A stretch of 64,000 bases of DNA from an uncultured Prevotella sp. (lineage in GTDB: Bacteria > Bacteroidota > Bacteroidia > Bacteroidales > Bacteroidaceae): NCBI GenBank assembly GCA_944319915.1, contig CALUEY010000006.1, positions 62,001-126,000 on the forward strand, in the 5' to 3' direction. The notes under the pieces were generated by a model, which made no database searches, had not been told where the DNA came from, and was given only the letters and a program-made list of their open reading frames with translations. The translations under genes and the position numbers were made by a program. Positions within the stretch are counted from its first letter, which is position 1; every line of letters starts with the position of its first letter. This document shows, one piece after another, positions 47,382 through 57,899 of this stretch.

Positions 47382-48950
47382 TCAACCGTTGACATTGTCC
47401 ACCTCCTTTCCTTGGCTGTGAGCTTCGAGCACGGCGGCGATGCCCTGCTCGCGGTGCGTCACCCTCACCTCCACGCCAAACTTGCGGTTGATGCGTTCGG
47501 CCAGGTGCTGCGCGCAATACACGCTGCGGTGCTGACCGCCGGTGCAGCCGAAGCAGAACATGAGGCTGGTGAATCCGCGCTGGATGTATCGCCTCACGTG
47601 GGCATCGGCCAGACGGTAAACGCTGTCGAGGAAGGTGAGTATCTCGCCATCGTCCTCAAGGAAGCGAATCACCGGCTCGTCGAGGCCAGTGAGCTTCTTG
47701 TAAGGCTCGTAGCGCCCTGGGTTGTGGGTGCTGCGGCAGTCGAACACGTACCCCCCGCCGTTGCCCGAGGTGTCCTCAGGGATGCCGTTCTTGTAGGCAA
47801 AGCTGAACACCCGCACCACGAGCGGCCCCCGCCCGTCGTACTTTGAGAACGTGGCAGGCCCGTCCTGCGGATGAGCCTTGTACACGTTGCTCTCCGCCGT
47901 GCGGTACCCGTCGGCGCGGTTGAGTGCCGGGCGCTCTATCTGGGCAAACTGAGGCAGCTCGGTAAGGCGGCGCAGGAGGTCCATCAAGTAGGGGTAAGTA
48001 AAGCACTTCAGCCCGAGCATCTCGCGCAAGTTCTGTATGGCAGGCGGTATGGAGTCGATGAAGTGGCGCTTCTGCTCGAAGTATCCGCGGAAGCCGTATG
48101 CGCCGAGCACCTGCAGCGTGCGGAAGAGCACGAAACGGCTCAGCTGCCCCACGAAGTGGCGCACCGATGGCACCTCGGTGTAGTTCTTGAGCGACTCGTA
48201 GTACTCGTAAACCAGCTCGCGGCGCAGCTTGTGCGGATAGCGGGCCGAGGCTTGCCACAGGAAAGAGGCCACGTCGTAGTAGAACGGGCCGCGCCGTCCG
48301 CCCTGGAAGTCGATGAACCAAGGGTTGCCGCCCCCGTCGAGCATCACGTTGCGTGCCTGGAAGTCGCGATACATGAAGCTGTCGAAGCTCTCCTCGGTGA
48401 GGTCTTTGGCAAAGAGGCGGAAGTCGGCCTCGAGCTTCAGCTCGTGGAAGTCAAGCTCGGTGGGCTTAAGGAAGCAGTACTTGAAGTAGTTGAGGTCGAA
48501 GAGCACGCTGTCCATGTTGAACTCAGGCTGCGGATAGCAATGGCTGAAGTCGAGCCCGCGCGCCCCGCGCATTTGTATGTTGGGCAGCTCGCGGATAGTC
48601 CTCACGAGCAGTTCGCGCTCGCTTAGGGTGTAGCGCCCGCCGGCCTCGCGCCCTCCGGCGATGGCGTCGAAGAGCGACACTGAGCCGAGGTCGGTCTGCA
48701 GGTAGCGCAGCTCGTCGCCGCTCACGGCGAGCACGCGCGGCACGGGCAGGCGGCGCTTGGCAAAGTGGTTGCTAAGGTAAACGAACGCGTGGTTCTCGTC
48801 GCGGCTCGTTCCTATGGCGCCTATCACGGTTGCCCCATCGGCGTCGGCCATGCGGTAGTACTCACGGTTGCTGCCAGCGGCAGGCAGCTTTTGCACTCTC
48901 GCCGGGGCCTCGCCCGCCCATCTCTTGTATAGCTCAATCAGTTTTTCCAT
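47382..48950 (-). CDS. Fusion of AmgK-like sugar kinase and RapZ C-terminal domain
   Basis: 522 residues from the ATG at 48950. Residues about 1-340 are an aminoglycoside-phosphotransferase-fold kinase with FMYRDFQARNVML as the catalytic loop and NPWFIDFQGG as the metal site, like MurNAc/GlcNAc kinases. Residues about 385-515 match the RapZ C-terminal domain: FSFAYKNGIP, DCRSTHNPGR and MFCFGCTGGQHRSVYCA. RapZ in enterobacteria binds glucosamine-6-phosphate, so the fusion could link cell-wall sugar salvage to sensing of amino-sugar levels. No RapZ ATPase domain is present. Confidence 0.88.
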   Translation of the reverse strand: MEKLIELYKRWAGEAPARVQKLPAAGSNREYYRMADADGATVIGAIGTSRDENHAFVYLSNHFAKRRLPVPRVLAVSGDELRYLQTDLGSVSLFDAIAGGREAGGRYTLSERELLVRTIRELPNIQMRGARGLDFSHCYPQPEFNMDSVLFDLNYFKYCFLKPTELDFHELKLEADFRLFAKDLTEESFDSFMYRDFQARNVMLDGGGNPWFIDFQGGRRGPFYYDVASFLWQASARYPHKLRRELVYEYYESLKNYTEVPSVRHFVGQLSRFVLFRTLQVLGAYGFRGYFEQKRHFIDSIPPAIQNLREMLGLKCFTYPYLMDLLRRLTELPQFAQIERPALNRADGYRTAESNVYKAHPQDGPATFSKYDGRGPLVVRVFSFAYKNGIPEDTSGNGGGYVFDCRSTHNPGRYEPYKKLTGLDEPVIRFLEDDGEILTFLDSVYRLADAHVRRYIQRGFTSLMFCFGCTGGQHRSVYCAQHLAERINRKFGVEVRVTHREQGIAAVLEAHSQGKEVDNVNG

Positions 48951-48978
48951 CTCTCCAATGTGCTTTTTCAAGCCCCGC

Positions 48979-49012
48979 GCCGCCCGAGCGCAGCTTGGCT
49001 CCTGCAAAGTTA
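48979..49012 (-). promoter_or_regulatory. -7 box plus family C leader for the kinase fusion
   Basis: On the minus strand TAACTTTG (49005-49012) runs into CAGGAGCCAAGCTGCGCTCGGG, the same block as at 11115 and 35393. The start codon is 55 nt on. 49013-49221 shows no gene. Confidence 0.68.
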
Positions 49013-49221
49013 GTGCAAAAAGGCATAAAAAGCAAGCCATCGCCACTATTTTTGCATACAAAAGGAGCGCGCGGCCCGGCGCTCGGCATATTGAGGAGCG
49101 ATGCACCTCAAAGTGTGTACCGCTGCGTTAACAGTCCGTCCACGGCTTGCCAAACTACAAGCAGTGCCGCCCCGGGGTGCGGGTGCGGCACTGCAAGCAA
49201 TCTCCTATGGCAATCGATACG

Positions 49222-52194
49222 CTACTGCAGCGTGATGCCCATAAGCCCTATCACCACGTCGTTGGAGAGCGTGCGGAGCGTAAGCGACTTCAGCTTCTTC
49301 GCCCCGTTGAGCGGCATGCGCAGCATCTGGGCAGCCCCGCCGGGTATTGGCCTGCCGTACACCATGTTCAGCTTCAGCTCGCTGCCGAGGTCGCGGCTCA
49401 CCTGCCCGGTGCCCAAGGCCACGCGGTAGGGCCGCGGCGAGGTGGTGTAGAACGCCTTGCCGTCAACGAAGTAGTCTTGCTCTATGGGGCACCAGTTGTC
49501 GGGGTTCACCAGCCTCAGCGTGTCGGTGGTGCCGTCCTGGTAGGTGGCCACCACTATGCCGTTGTCTATCCTGCACTGCATGTGGTTGGTAGATCCGGCC
49601 ATGAGTAGGTAGGCCGAGGCGGCCTTGCCCTTGAGCGGCACCACGATGCTGTCGGGATAGTTGTCCCACAGCGATGTGTAGGCTATGTTATGGCCCTCGG
49701 CCGGGGTGCGGAACGGCACGCCAGCCACCACAAACTCGCCGCCCTTCACGAGCGTGCGGAACACGGAGTCGTTCACGTCGGCCGTCATGTCCGGGTGGCA
49801 CCACTCGCCAATGCCCTGCTTAGGCAGCTCCAGCGATGTGTATGGCGGGCGCGGGCTGAGGTACTCGTTCTTGTAAATGTCGTCCACCTCAGAGTTGAAG
49901 TACTTGTCCATCTTCACCTTGGCAAACTTGCCCTGCGTGTCTGGCTCGGCCAATCCGTACTCCACTGCGTCCACGGTGCGCTGCCGTGGCTCGTCTATGG
50001 CCGGCTCTATGAGCATCGCCGGGATAGGGGTCTTTATCACCTGGTGCTTCTCCGCCGTGCCAGCTATCTCCTTGTACTTGCCTCCGCCTATGTTCTGGCG
50101 CACCACTATGCGCAGCGGGCGGGTGAAGTTCTGCGTGATGTCATACACGAGCGAGTCGCCCTCGCGGCGGAAGCTGTACTCCATGTAGGGCGTGCGCACC
50201 GACGCGCTGTCCCACTGCTGCGGGAAGCCCGGGCGCACGTAGCACCGCCCGTTGAGCGCGTCGGGAATGATGCCGAACAGCCCTTGCAGCAGCGTGCGGG
50301 CCGAAATGCCTATGCAGTCGCCGAAGTCGCGGTAGCACTCGCCCCGGGCCGCGTCGTAGAAGCTCAGCTGGCCGAAGTTGGCGGGGCTTTGGCCGAGATA
50401 CATATTGTCCATGATGTTGGCCTTCATGAGCATGAAGGCAGCATCGCTGCGGCCCACCTCGAAGTAGGCCAGGGCCGTGTGCATCACCTCGGCCGGGGCC
50501 ACATTGTTTATGCTCCAGGCGTATGGCATCCAGTTAGACGTGGCTATCGTCGCGCCGTAGAGCTTGCCGTCGGCCACCACAGGTATGTGGGGTATCTCCC
50601 GGTCAACGTAGCGCGTGGCACGGTAGAACTGCTCTGGCGTGCCTGCACCGCAGTCGATGGGCGTGTATATCGACCACACGGCGGCGCTCTCGTGCTTGCG
50701 GCCGAGGCCCATGCAGTCCTCGTACTCGGCCCAGTGGCCCTTGTCGTCGAGCCATAGGCGCTCGTCCATGGCCTTGAGTATGCGGCTGGCCTCAGCCCGG
50801 TAGGGCGCGGGGTCCTCGCCTATTATCTCGGCTATGCGGGCCGCGAGCAGGTTGCCGCGGTAGTTGTAGGCCGAAGAGTGTGTGACCGAGCCGCCGTTGT
50901 AATAGAGCGCGTCGCTCGCCCAGATGCAGCAGTAGCCATCGTACAAGCCGTCGTTGTCGGGGTCGAAGTTGCGCTTTTCCCACTCAAGGTGCAGCTTTAT
51001 CACCGGCCACATCTTGCGCATGTAGGCAGTGTCGGCATCGTAAGCGAAGTGCCAGAGCAGCTCGTCGATGTAGTTGAGGTTCATGTCATAGTGGTGCATC
51101 TGGTTGTTCCGCTCCGGGTTGCGGCATATATAGCCGTTGCTGTACATCTGGGTTCCCCACTTCTTCTCTGCGCGGGCAAGGTTCATCTTAGGGTCTTGCG
51201 ACGGATGCGGGATTGTGGGAGGCACGTTTGTAACCTGGCTCTTGGCGTAAGCGTCGAAGTGCGACACAGCCCTGTCGTTCCAGCCAAGCACGTCGCCGAG
51301 GAATCCGGCGCGCCATCCGGCCAGCGGCATGCGCCAGCCCACGCAGCCGTGGAGCCACGTCTTGCCGTCCCAGTCGCCGTCGGCCGCAATCACGAGCGCG
51401 CCTCCGAGGGTGTTGATGAAGGGGTCGGGCGTGTTGAACTCCACACGTGAGGCCATCGCCCGGTTGCGCTCCATGGTGGCGCTGAAGAGCCTTGCCGCCT
51501 CGTCCTGCCCAGCGGAGCCAATCTCCGAGCCAGCCATGGTGAAGTAGCTCTCGCCCTGCGCGTTCCACTCAGCGGTCTTGAGCCCGGCATCGCTGGCAGC
51601 CGGGGCGAAGCATCCGGGTGGGTCGGCCCCGATGTCGCCGTTGCGCCTGAGCCTCGTGTTGGCAATGTTGCCCACCATGGCCTTCAGCTTCAGCGGGCCG
51701 TCGAAGCCCTCGGCGCGGAACTGCCACACGGCACCCTCGCTCTCGACAAGGGCCACCACATTAATATATAGGGCGGCGTCGCCCCACGCCTTGTCCTTTA
51801 CCACGTACCGACGCGAACCGTCGGAATAGCGTGCCTCGCACCAGTCGGTTGACTCCAGGGCATACTCCTTGCCGCCGTAGATGGCGCGGAAGCGCACGTT
51901 GCGGTGGCCCCGCTTCTTGAACACGGCGAAGATGGGTCGGTCGCTCGTTTCGATGCGATACTCGGTGTAGCCGCCGTAGAGGCCGCGCGTGTACTCGTTG
52001 GGGCCGTTTACGCACACGAAGTCGCGCCCGTCGGGGCGGTAGTTGAGCGTCCGCTCGGTGCCGCGCTTGTCGTCGTTGTACGACCGCGACTCTATGAAGT
52101 CGCCAATGCGCTTCTGTGCCGGTGCGCTCACGGCGGCCAGCAGCAGCGCGGCGAGCGCAGCCCTCCTGAGGTTTTTGTTGGTTTGTTTCATCAT
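49222..52194 (-). CDS. Secreted DUF4450-type six-hairpin glycosidase-like protein
   Basis: 990 residues with a signal peptide (1-26, ends SAPAQ). The N-terminal 200 residues are a beta-sandwich. A six-hairpin alpha/alpha barrel follows (about 240-680), recognisable from WLHGCVGWRMPLAGWRAGFLGD, RNNQMHHYDMNLNYIDELLWHF and EWEKRNFDPDNDGLYDGYCCIWASD. The remainder is beta-rich. It likely acts on a plant glycan side chain, as related proteins occur in pectin and RG-II loci, but the specificity and catalytic acids cannot be assigned. Monocistronic, with a -7 box at 52222-52229. Confidence 0.75.
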   Translation of the reverse strand: MMKQTNKNLRRAALAALLLAAVSAPAQKRIGDFIESRSYNDDKRGTERTLNYRPDGRDFVCVNGPNEYTRGLYGGYTEYRIETSDRPIFAVFKKRGHRNVRFRAIYGGKEYALESTDWCEARYSDGSRRYVVKDKAWGDAALYINVVALVESEGAVWQFRAEGFDGPLKLKAMVGNIANTRLRRNGDIGADPPGCFAPAASDAGLKTAEWNAQGESYFTMAGSEIGSAGQDEAARLFSATMERNRAMASRVEFNTPDPFINTLGGALVIAADGDWDGKTWLHGCVGWRMPLAGWRAGFLGDVLGWNDRAVSHFDAYAKSQVTNVPPTIPHPSQDPKMNLARAEKKWGTQMYSNGYICRNPERNNQMHHYDMNLNYIDELLWHFAYDADTAYMRKMWPVIKLHLEWEKRNFDPDNDGLYDGYCCIWASDALYYNGGSVTHSSAYNYRGNLLAARIAEIIGEDPAPYRAEASRILKAMDERLWLDDKGHWAEYEDCMGLGRKHESAAVWSIYTPIDCGAGTPEQFYRATRYVDREIPHIPVVADGKLYGATIATSNWMPYAWSINNVAPAEVMHTALAYFEVGRSDAAFMLMKANIMDNMYLGQSPANFGQLSFYDAARGECYRDFGDCIGISARTLLQGLFGIIPDALNGRCYVRPGFPQQWDSASVRTPYMEYSFRREGDSLVYDITQNFTRPLRIVVRQNIGGGKYKEIAGTAEKHQVIKTPIPAMLIEPAIDEPRQRTVDAVEYGLAEPDTQGKFAKVKMDKYFNSEVDDIYKNEYLSPRPPYTSLELPKQGIGEWCHPDMTADVNDSVFRTLVKGGEFVVAGVPFRTPAEGHNIAYTSLWDNYPDSIVVPLKGKAASAYLLMAGSTNHMQCRIDNGIVVATYQDGTTDTLRLVNPDNWCPIEQDYFVDGKAFYTTSPRPYRVALGTGQVSRDLGSELKLNMVYGRPIPGGAAQMLRMPLNGAKKLKSLTLRTLSNDVVIGLMGITLQ

Positions 52195-52221
52195 TACGGT
52201 AGTTTGTCTTTACAATGCTTG

Positions 52222-52229
52222 CAAAGGTA
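52222..52229 (-). promoter_or_regulatory. -7 box for the DUF4450-type gene
   Basis: Reads TACCTTTG on the minus strand, 27 nt before the start. Confidence 0.65.
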
Positions 52230-52270
52230 AACAATAATTCCCAACCCACCAAGAAAACCGTTCAAAAAGA

Positions 52271-52297
52271 AAGCGGCTGTCATCCCGACAGCCGCTT
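52271..52297 (-). terminator. Second terminator-like hairpin downstream of groEL
   Basis: On the minus strand AGCGGCTGTC pairs with GACAGCCGCT around GGGAT and is followed by TTCTTTTT. It is about 215 nt past the groEL stop and would also insulate the DUF4450 promoter. Confidence 0.7.
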
Positions 52298-52454
52298 CCA
52301 TAAAACAAACTACTTAAAAACTAATCTACTAAAACAAATCAAAAAATATCCTTGTTTATAAAATTACGTATTTGACACGGCAAAGTTAAGCACTTTATCG
52401 CTCACTCCAAAACAAATTGCGCGAAAAATGGCAACTTGCCGCCCACAAAAAAGA

Positions 52455-52490
52455 AGTGGAGGGGCTTTTCATGCCGAAGCCCCTCCACTT
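52455..52490 (-). terminator. Primary terminator of groESL
   Basis: On the minus strand AAGTGGAGGGGCTT pairs with AAGCCCCTCCACTT and is followed by CTTTTTTG, just behind the groEL stop. Confidence 0.85.
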
Positions 52491-52512
52491 TGATATGTGC
52501 GGTTTGCAATTA

Positions 52513-54168
<1,656 letters not shown>

Positions 54169-54180
54169 TTAGTATGTTTG

Positions 54181-54453
54181 TCATTTCTCTATGATAGCGA
54201 GCACGTCGCTCTGGCGCATCATCAGGTACTTGGTGCCGTCATACTCAAGCTCGGTGCCGGAGTACTTTCCGTAGAGCACCTCATCGCCCTCCTTCAGAAC
54301 CATCTCCTCGTCCTTCGTGCCTTTGCCTGCGGCAACGATGGTGCCGTGCAGCGGCTTTTCCTTGGCGGTGTCGGGGATGATGATGCCGCCTACCTTCTCT
54401 TCAGCTGGTGCAGGGAGTACGAGTACTCGGTCTGCCAATGGTCTAATGTTCAT
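54181..54453 (-). CDS. groES: Co-chaperonin GroES
   Basis: 90 residues from the ATG at 54453; the longer open frame to 54534 reads leader sequence. [12 protein letters not shown] and the mobile-loop-like [17 protein letters not shown] are diagnostic. It caps GroEL rings. First gene of the groESL operon. Confidence 0.97.
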   Translation of the reverse strand: MNIRPLADRVLVLPAPAEEKVGGIIIPDTAKEKPLHGTIVAAGKGTKDEEMVLKEGDEVLYGKYSGTELEYDGTKYLMMRQSDVLAIIEK

Positions 54454-54623
54454 AGTTCTTTTATTTTTTAATTGTTGTTCCTTTTGCTTGCCGCTGGCCG
54501 CCTTGGCGACCGCAGCCACCCTTGGGATTGCCAAAACCGTGCCAAAAGCCGCCGGGCTGACAATGTGTCAGCCCGGCGGCGGCCACGGCATGACACTTTT
54601 GGCAGCGAATAGCAGTCATGCGG

Positions 54624-54631
54624 CAAATATA
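54624..54631 (-). promoter_or_regulatory. -7 box for groESL
   Basis: Reads TATATTTG on the minus strand, 170 nt before the groES start. The leader holds an inverted repeat (GCCGCCGGGCTGACA / TGTCAGCCCGGCGGC, about 54548-54584) that may affect expression. Confidence 0.6.
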
Positions 54632-54727
54632 TAAATAATGTATAATGAACCTGCGCACCTATCGTGACGAACATTGGAACAGAATAAAATACAAGCCGCC
54701 ACATTTTGCCATTTGAGCGGAATTGCA

Positions 54728-54735
54728 TAATTTTG
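54728..54735 (+). promoter_or_regulatory. -7 box upstream of the ThrE-type gene
   Basis: TAATTTTG, followed by CAGCCGCC. The start codon lies 308 nt downstream, so the family B array would be inside the leader. Confidence 0.5.
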
Positions 54736-54814
54736 CAGCCGCCAAGGCGACAGCCCGCAGCACAGCCGGGCCGAAGCCCGGAACGGTAAAGCATCTTGAC
54801 AACTGGCGCACCAC

Positions 54815-54950
54815 GACGGCCCCGCAGCCGTTTGGCCGCGCGAAACAGGCCGCTTGGCACCACGAAACAAGCCGTTCGGCACTGCGAAACGGCCCGTTTG
54901 GCAGCCCGAAACGGCACAACGCGCAACCCACTGTGCCACAGATGGTTGGC
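54815..54950 (+). repeat. Family B repeat array 3
   Basis: GCGAAACAGGCCGCTTGGCAC, CACGAAACAAGCCGTTCGGC, CTGCGAAACGGCCCGTTTGGC and CCGAAACGGCACAACGCGC lie at about 21-bp spacing, ending in GGTTGGCAAGC. No gene-like frame is credible here. Confidence 0.82.
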
Positions 54951-55043
54951 AAGCAAGGCCCCATCGGTAACGAAACTTTACAAAAGCCGCGCCGCGCGAC
55001 GGCGACCCACACACAAGGAAACTCATAATATTGTATCAGGACA

Positions 55044-56342
55044 ATGCAACAGACGACAGACCAGGACATCCACAAGCAACTGAAGGAAGCCACGCTCTTC
55101 CTTGCCGAATACGCCTCCACGCTCATGGCAGTTGGCGCGCAGACATCGCGCATACAGCTCAACACCGTGCGCATGGCGCGCTCCATGGGCTACCACATAA
55201 GCCTGCTCATCTTCCCTAAGACGCTCACCATCACCCTGCAGGACGATGGGCTGAACCACTCGTACACCTACATCAAGAAGACCCCGGCGCTGCCCCTCAA
55301 CTTCAAGGTGAACATGAAGCTGTCGCAACTGTCGTGGGAGGCCTTCGACGAGAGGCTGCCGCTCAAGGAGCAGTGGGCGAGGCTGAAGGCCATCGTGGCC
55401 GAACGGCGCGAAAGCCCGTGGCTCGTGCTGCTGCTCGCATCGCTGGCCAACGCCAGCTTCTGCCGCCTCTTCGACGGCAACGCCACCTCCATGGGCATAG
55501 TGTTCGTGGCCACGCTCGTGGGCTTCCTGCTGCGCCAGCAACTCACCAAGCGGGGCATGAACCACCTGGCGGTGTTCACCCTGTGCGCCTTCGTCTCAAC
55601 GATGGTGGGCGTCACCGACTACCTGTTCTTCCACGGCGGCACCGAGGACATATCGCTCGGCACGTCGATGCTATACCTCGTGCCGGGGGTGCCGCTGATA
55701 AACGGCGTGATGGACATCGTTGACAACCACGTGCTCGACGGCATATCAAGGCTCACAGGCGCGCTGCTGCTCATCATCTGCATAGCCATCGGCCTCTCTG
55801 GCACGGTGATAATATTCGGCATCGACCCCACTACGTTCACCTCGGTAACGCGCCCCGACATAGTTACGGCCACCATCGCCGACGGGCTCTTCGCCGCCGT
55901 GGCCGCCATAGGCTTCGCCATCATAAGCAACCCGCCGCGCAAGGCACTGCTCATCTGCGCCCTGCTGGCCTGCGTGGGCCACGCCGTGCGCTACTTCCTC
56001 ATGCACAACGCAGCCATGCCGCTCGACCAGGTAACGGCCTCCACCGCCGCAGGCTTTGCCATAGGGCTGCTCGCAGTGCCCTTCGCCATGCGCATCCACT
56101 GCCCGGCGGAGTGCTTCGCCTTCCCGTCGCTGCTGCCCATGGTGCCGGGAATGTTTGCCTATAAGGCCATCCGCGACCTGATAAACATCGTGCGCCTGCC
56201 CGACGAATATACCGTGGAGTACGTTGCCCGCTTCTTCCACAACGGCTCGCTCACCGTGCTCGTAATGTTCGGCATGGTGGTGGGATGCATCATCCCCATA
56301 TTCATCTTCCACAGGCAGTCGTTCTCCGTAACTCGAGGCTGA
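55044..56342 (+). CDS. ThrE-family threonine/serine exporter
   Basis: 432 residues, joining the two ThrE modules in one chain. The N-terminal module (about 1-245) has a soluble head and five membrane helices with the family segment VPGVPLINGVMDIVDNHVLDG. The C-terminal module (about 280-425) has the other helices, with FPSLLPMVPGMFAYKAI. It exports threonine or serine, or a related small solute, by proton coupling. In many species the modules are separate genes. The substrate is taken from the family. Confidence 0.88.
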   Translation: MQQTTDQDIHKQLKEATLFLAEYASTLMAVGAQTSRIQLNTVRMARSMGYHISLLIFPKTLTITLQDDGLNHSYTYIKKTPALPLNFKVNMKLSQLSWEAFDERLPLKEQWARLKAIVAERRESPWLVLLLASLANASFCRLFDGNATSMGIVFVATLVGFLLRQQLTKRGMNHLAVFTLCAFVSTMVGVTDYLFFHGGTEDISLGTSMLYLVPGVPLINGVMDIVDNHVLDGISRLTGALLLIICIAIGLSGTVIIFGIDPTTFTSVTRPDIVTATIADGLFAAVAAIGFAIISNPPRKALLICALLACVGHAVRYFLMHNAAMPLDQVTASTAAGFAIGLLAVPFAMRIHCPAECFAFPSLLPMVPGMFAYKAIRDLINIVRLPDEYTVEYVARFFHNGSLTVLVMFGMVVGCIIPIFIFHRQSFSVTRG

Positions 56343-56458
56343 GGCTCGGCGGCTGCCAATCACTGACGGACGGCCTTGGCAAAAAGCAAAAATTTGGAAA
56401 TGTTTTCCACTTTTAAAAAAATCCACAAGGAAAATTCTTTATTGAGGACAATGATATT

Positions 56459-56466
56459 TAAATTTG
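56459..56466 (+). promoter_or_regulatory. -7 box for the WcaJ-type gene
   Basis: TAAATTTG, 32 nt before the ATG at 56499. Confidence 0.6.
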
Positions 56467-56498
56467 CGGGAGATTAGGTTGAAAGAACATACTCCATC

Positions 56499-57899
56499 AT
56501 GAACGACAAGGAACAAAACACTCACCGTAACCTCATTCTGTCGGCCTTGACCATTATTGGCGACACCTTGATATGCATCCTGCTCTATTACATCGCCTGC
56601 TCTGCTGACGGAATCCTGCACAGCGGGATGTTCAGGCAGACCATCGTCCTCGTGGCCACCATCTATTTCGCGTGCGTTCTGAGTGGAGGTGTGATACTGT
56701 ACAAGCGCAACGTGCGCGACTTCCAGGTGCCGCTGCTCGTGCTGCGCAACATCATCCTGTTTACCGTGGCAAGCCTCGTGATGCTCTCCATCGGCGGATT
56801 CTACATCCTCCCCATCAGGCTTAGTGTCTTGTTCCTTCTCTCGCAGCTCGTGCTGGCGTCGGCGTTCCGCCTCGGCATACGCAAAATCATCAAGGCTTAC
56901 CGCACCAAGGATAGCCACAAGCACCACGCAGTGTTCGTGGGCAGCTCAAGCAACATACGCGCGCTGTACGACGAGATGGCCAGCGTGCCTTACTTCGGAT
57001 ACACCGTGGAGGGATACTTCGACTACGACCCAAACCCCAACTTCCCAGCCGACTGCCCCTACCTCGGCAAGCCCGGCGACGTAGAGGGCTGGCTCGGGGG
57101 CCACAGAGAGGTGCACGAGCTGTTCTGCAGCCTGCCGTCGCGCTTCCAGGACGACATCGTGCCGATAATCCACTATTGCTCAAACAACCTCGTCCACTTC
57201 TACAGCGTGCCTAACGTGAGCAACTACCTGCACCACAGGATGTACCTCAACATGATAGGCAGCGTGCCTTACCTCAGCCTCTACCGCGACCCGCTGGAGC
57301 GCGTGGAGAACCGCATGCTCAAGCGGGCGTTCGACGTTGTGTTCTCGCTTGCGTTCCTCTGCACCCTCTTCCCCATAGTGCTCGTCATAGTCACCATCGT
57401 CACCAAGATAACGATGCCCGGCCCGGTGTTCTTCCGCCAGAAGCGAAACGGCATCAACGGCAAGGAGTTCTATTGCCTTAAGTTTCGCTCAATGCGCGTA
57501 AACGCGCAGGCCGACACGCTCCAGGCCACCAAGGACGACCCACGCAAGACCAAGTGGGGCAACATAATGCGCAAGACAAACATCGACGAACTGCCGCAGT
57601 TCATCAACGTGCTACTGGGCGACATGAGCATCGTAGGCCCGCGCCCGCACATGGTGAAGCACACCGAGGAGTACTCAAAGCTCATAGACAAGTACATGAT
57701 GCGCCACTTCGTGAAGCCCGGCATCACCGGCTGGAGCCAGGTGACCGGCTTCCGCGGCGAGACCAAGGAGCTGTCGCAGATGGAAGGACGCATCAAGGGC
57801 GACATCTATTACATGGAGCATTGGAGCATCTGGCTCGACATCTACATCATCTACAAGACCGTGGCCAACGCCGTGAAAGGCGACAAGGAGGCTTACTGA
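56499..57899 (+). CDS. Undecaprenyl-phosphate sugar phosphotransferase, WcaJ/polyprenyl GPT family
   Basis: 466 residues. Four N-terminal membrane helices (about 12-125) precede a Rossmann-like domain (HAVFVGSSSNIRALYDEMASV). The C-terminal catalytic domain (about 275-466) has KRAFDVVFSLAFL, FFRQKRNGINGKEFYCLKFRSM, DELPQFINVLLGDMSIVGPRP and GITGWSQV. It loads the first sugar-1-phosphate onto undecaprenyl phosphate to start exopolysaccharide or capsule units. No polysaccharide cluster follows, so it is a detached initiating enzyme. Its last 7 nt overlap the 3' end of the convergent gene. Confidence 0.93.
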   Translation: MNDKEQNTHRNLILSALTIIGDTLICILLYYIACSADGILHSGMFRQTIVLVATIYFACVLSGGVILYKRNVRDFQVPLLVLRNIILFTVASLVMLSIGGFYILPIRLSVLFLLSQLVLASAFRLGIRKIIKAYRTKDSHKHHAVFVGSSSNIRALYDEMASVPYFGYTVEGYFDYDPNPNFPADCPYLGKPGDVEGWLGGHREVHELFCSLPSRFQDDIVPIIHYCSNNLVHFYSVPNVSNYLHHRMYLNMIGSVPYLSLYRDPLERVENRMLKRAFDVVFSLAFLCTLFPIVLVIVTIVTKITMPGPVFFRQKRNGINGKEFYCLKFRSMRVNAQADTLQATKDDPRKTKWGNIMRKTNIDELPQFINVLLGDMSIVGPRPHMVKHTEEYSKLIDKYMMRHFVKPGITGWSQVTGFRGETKELSQMEGRIKGDIYYMEHWSIWLDIYIIYKTVANAVKGDKEAY

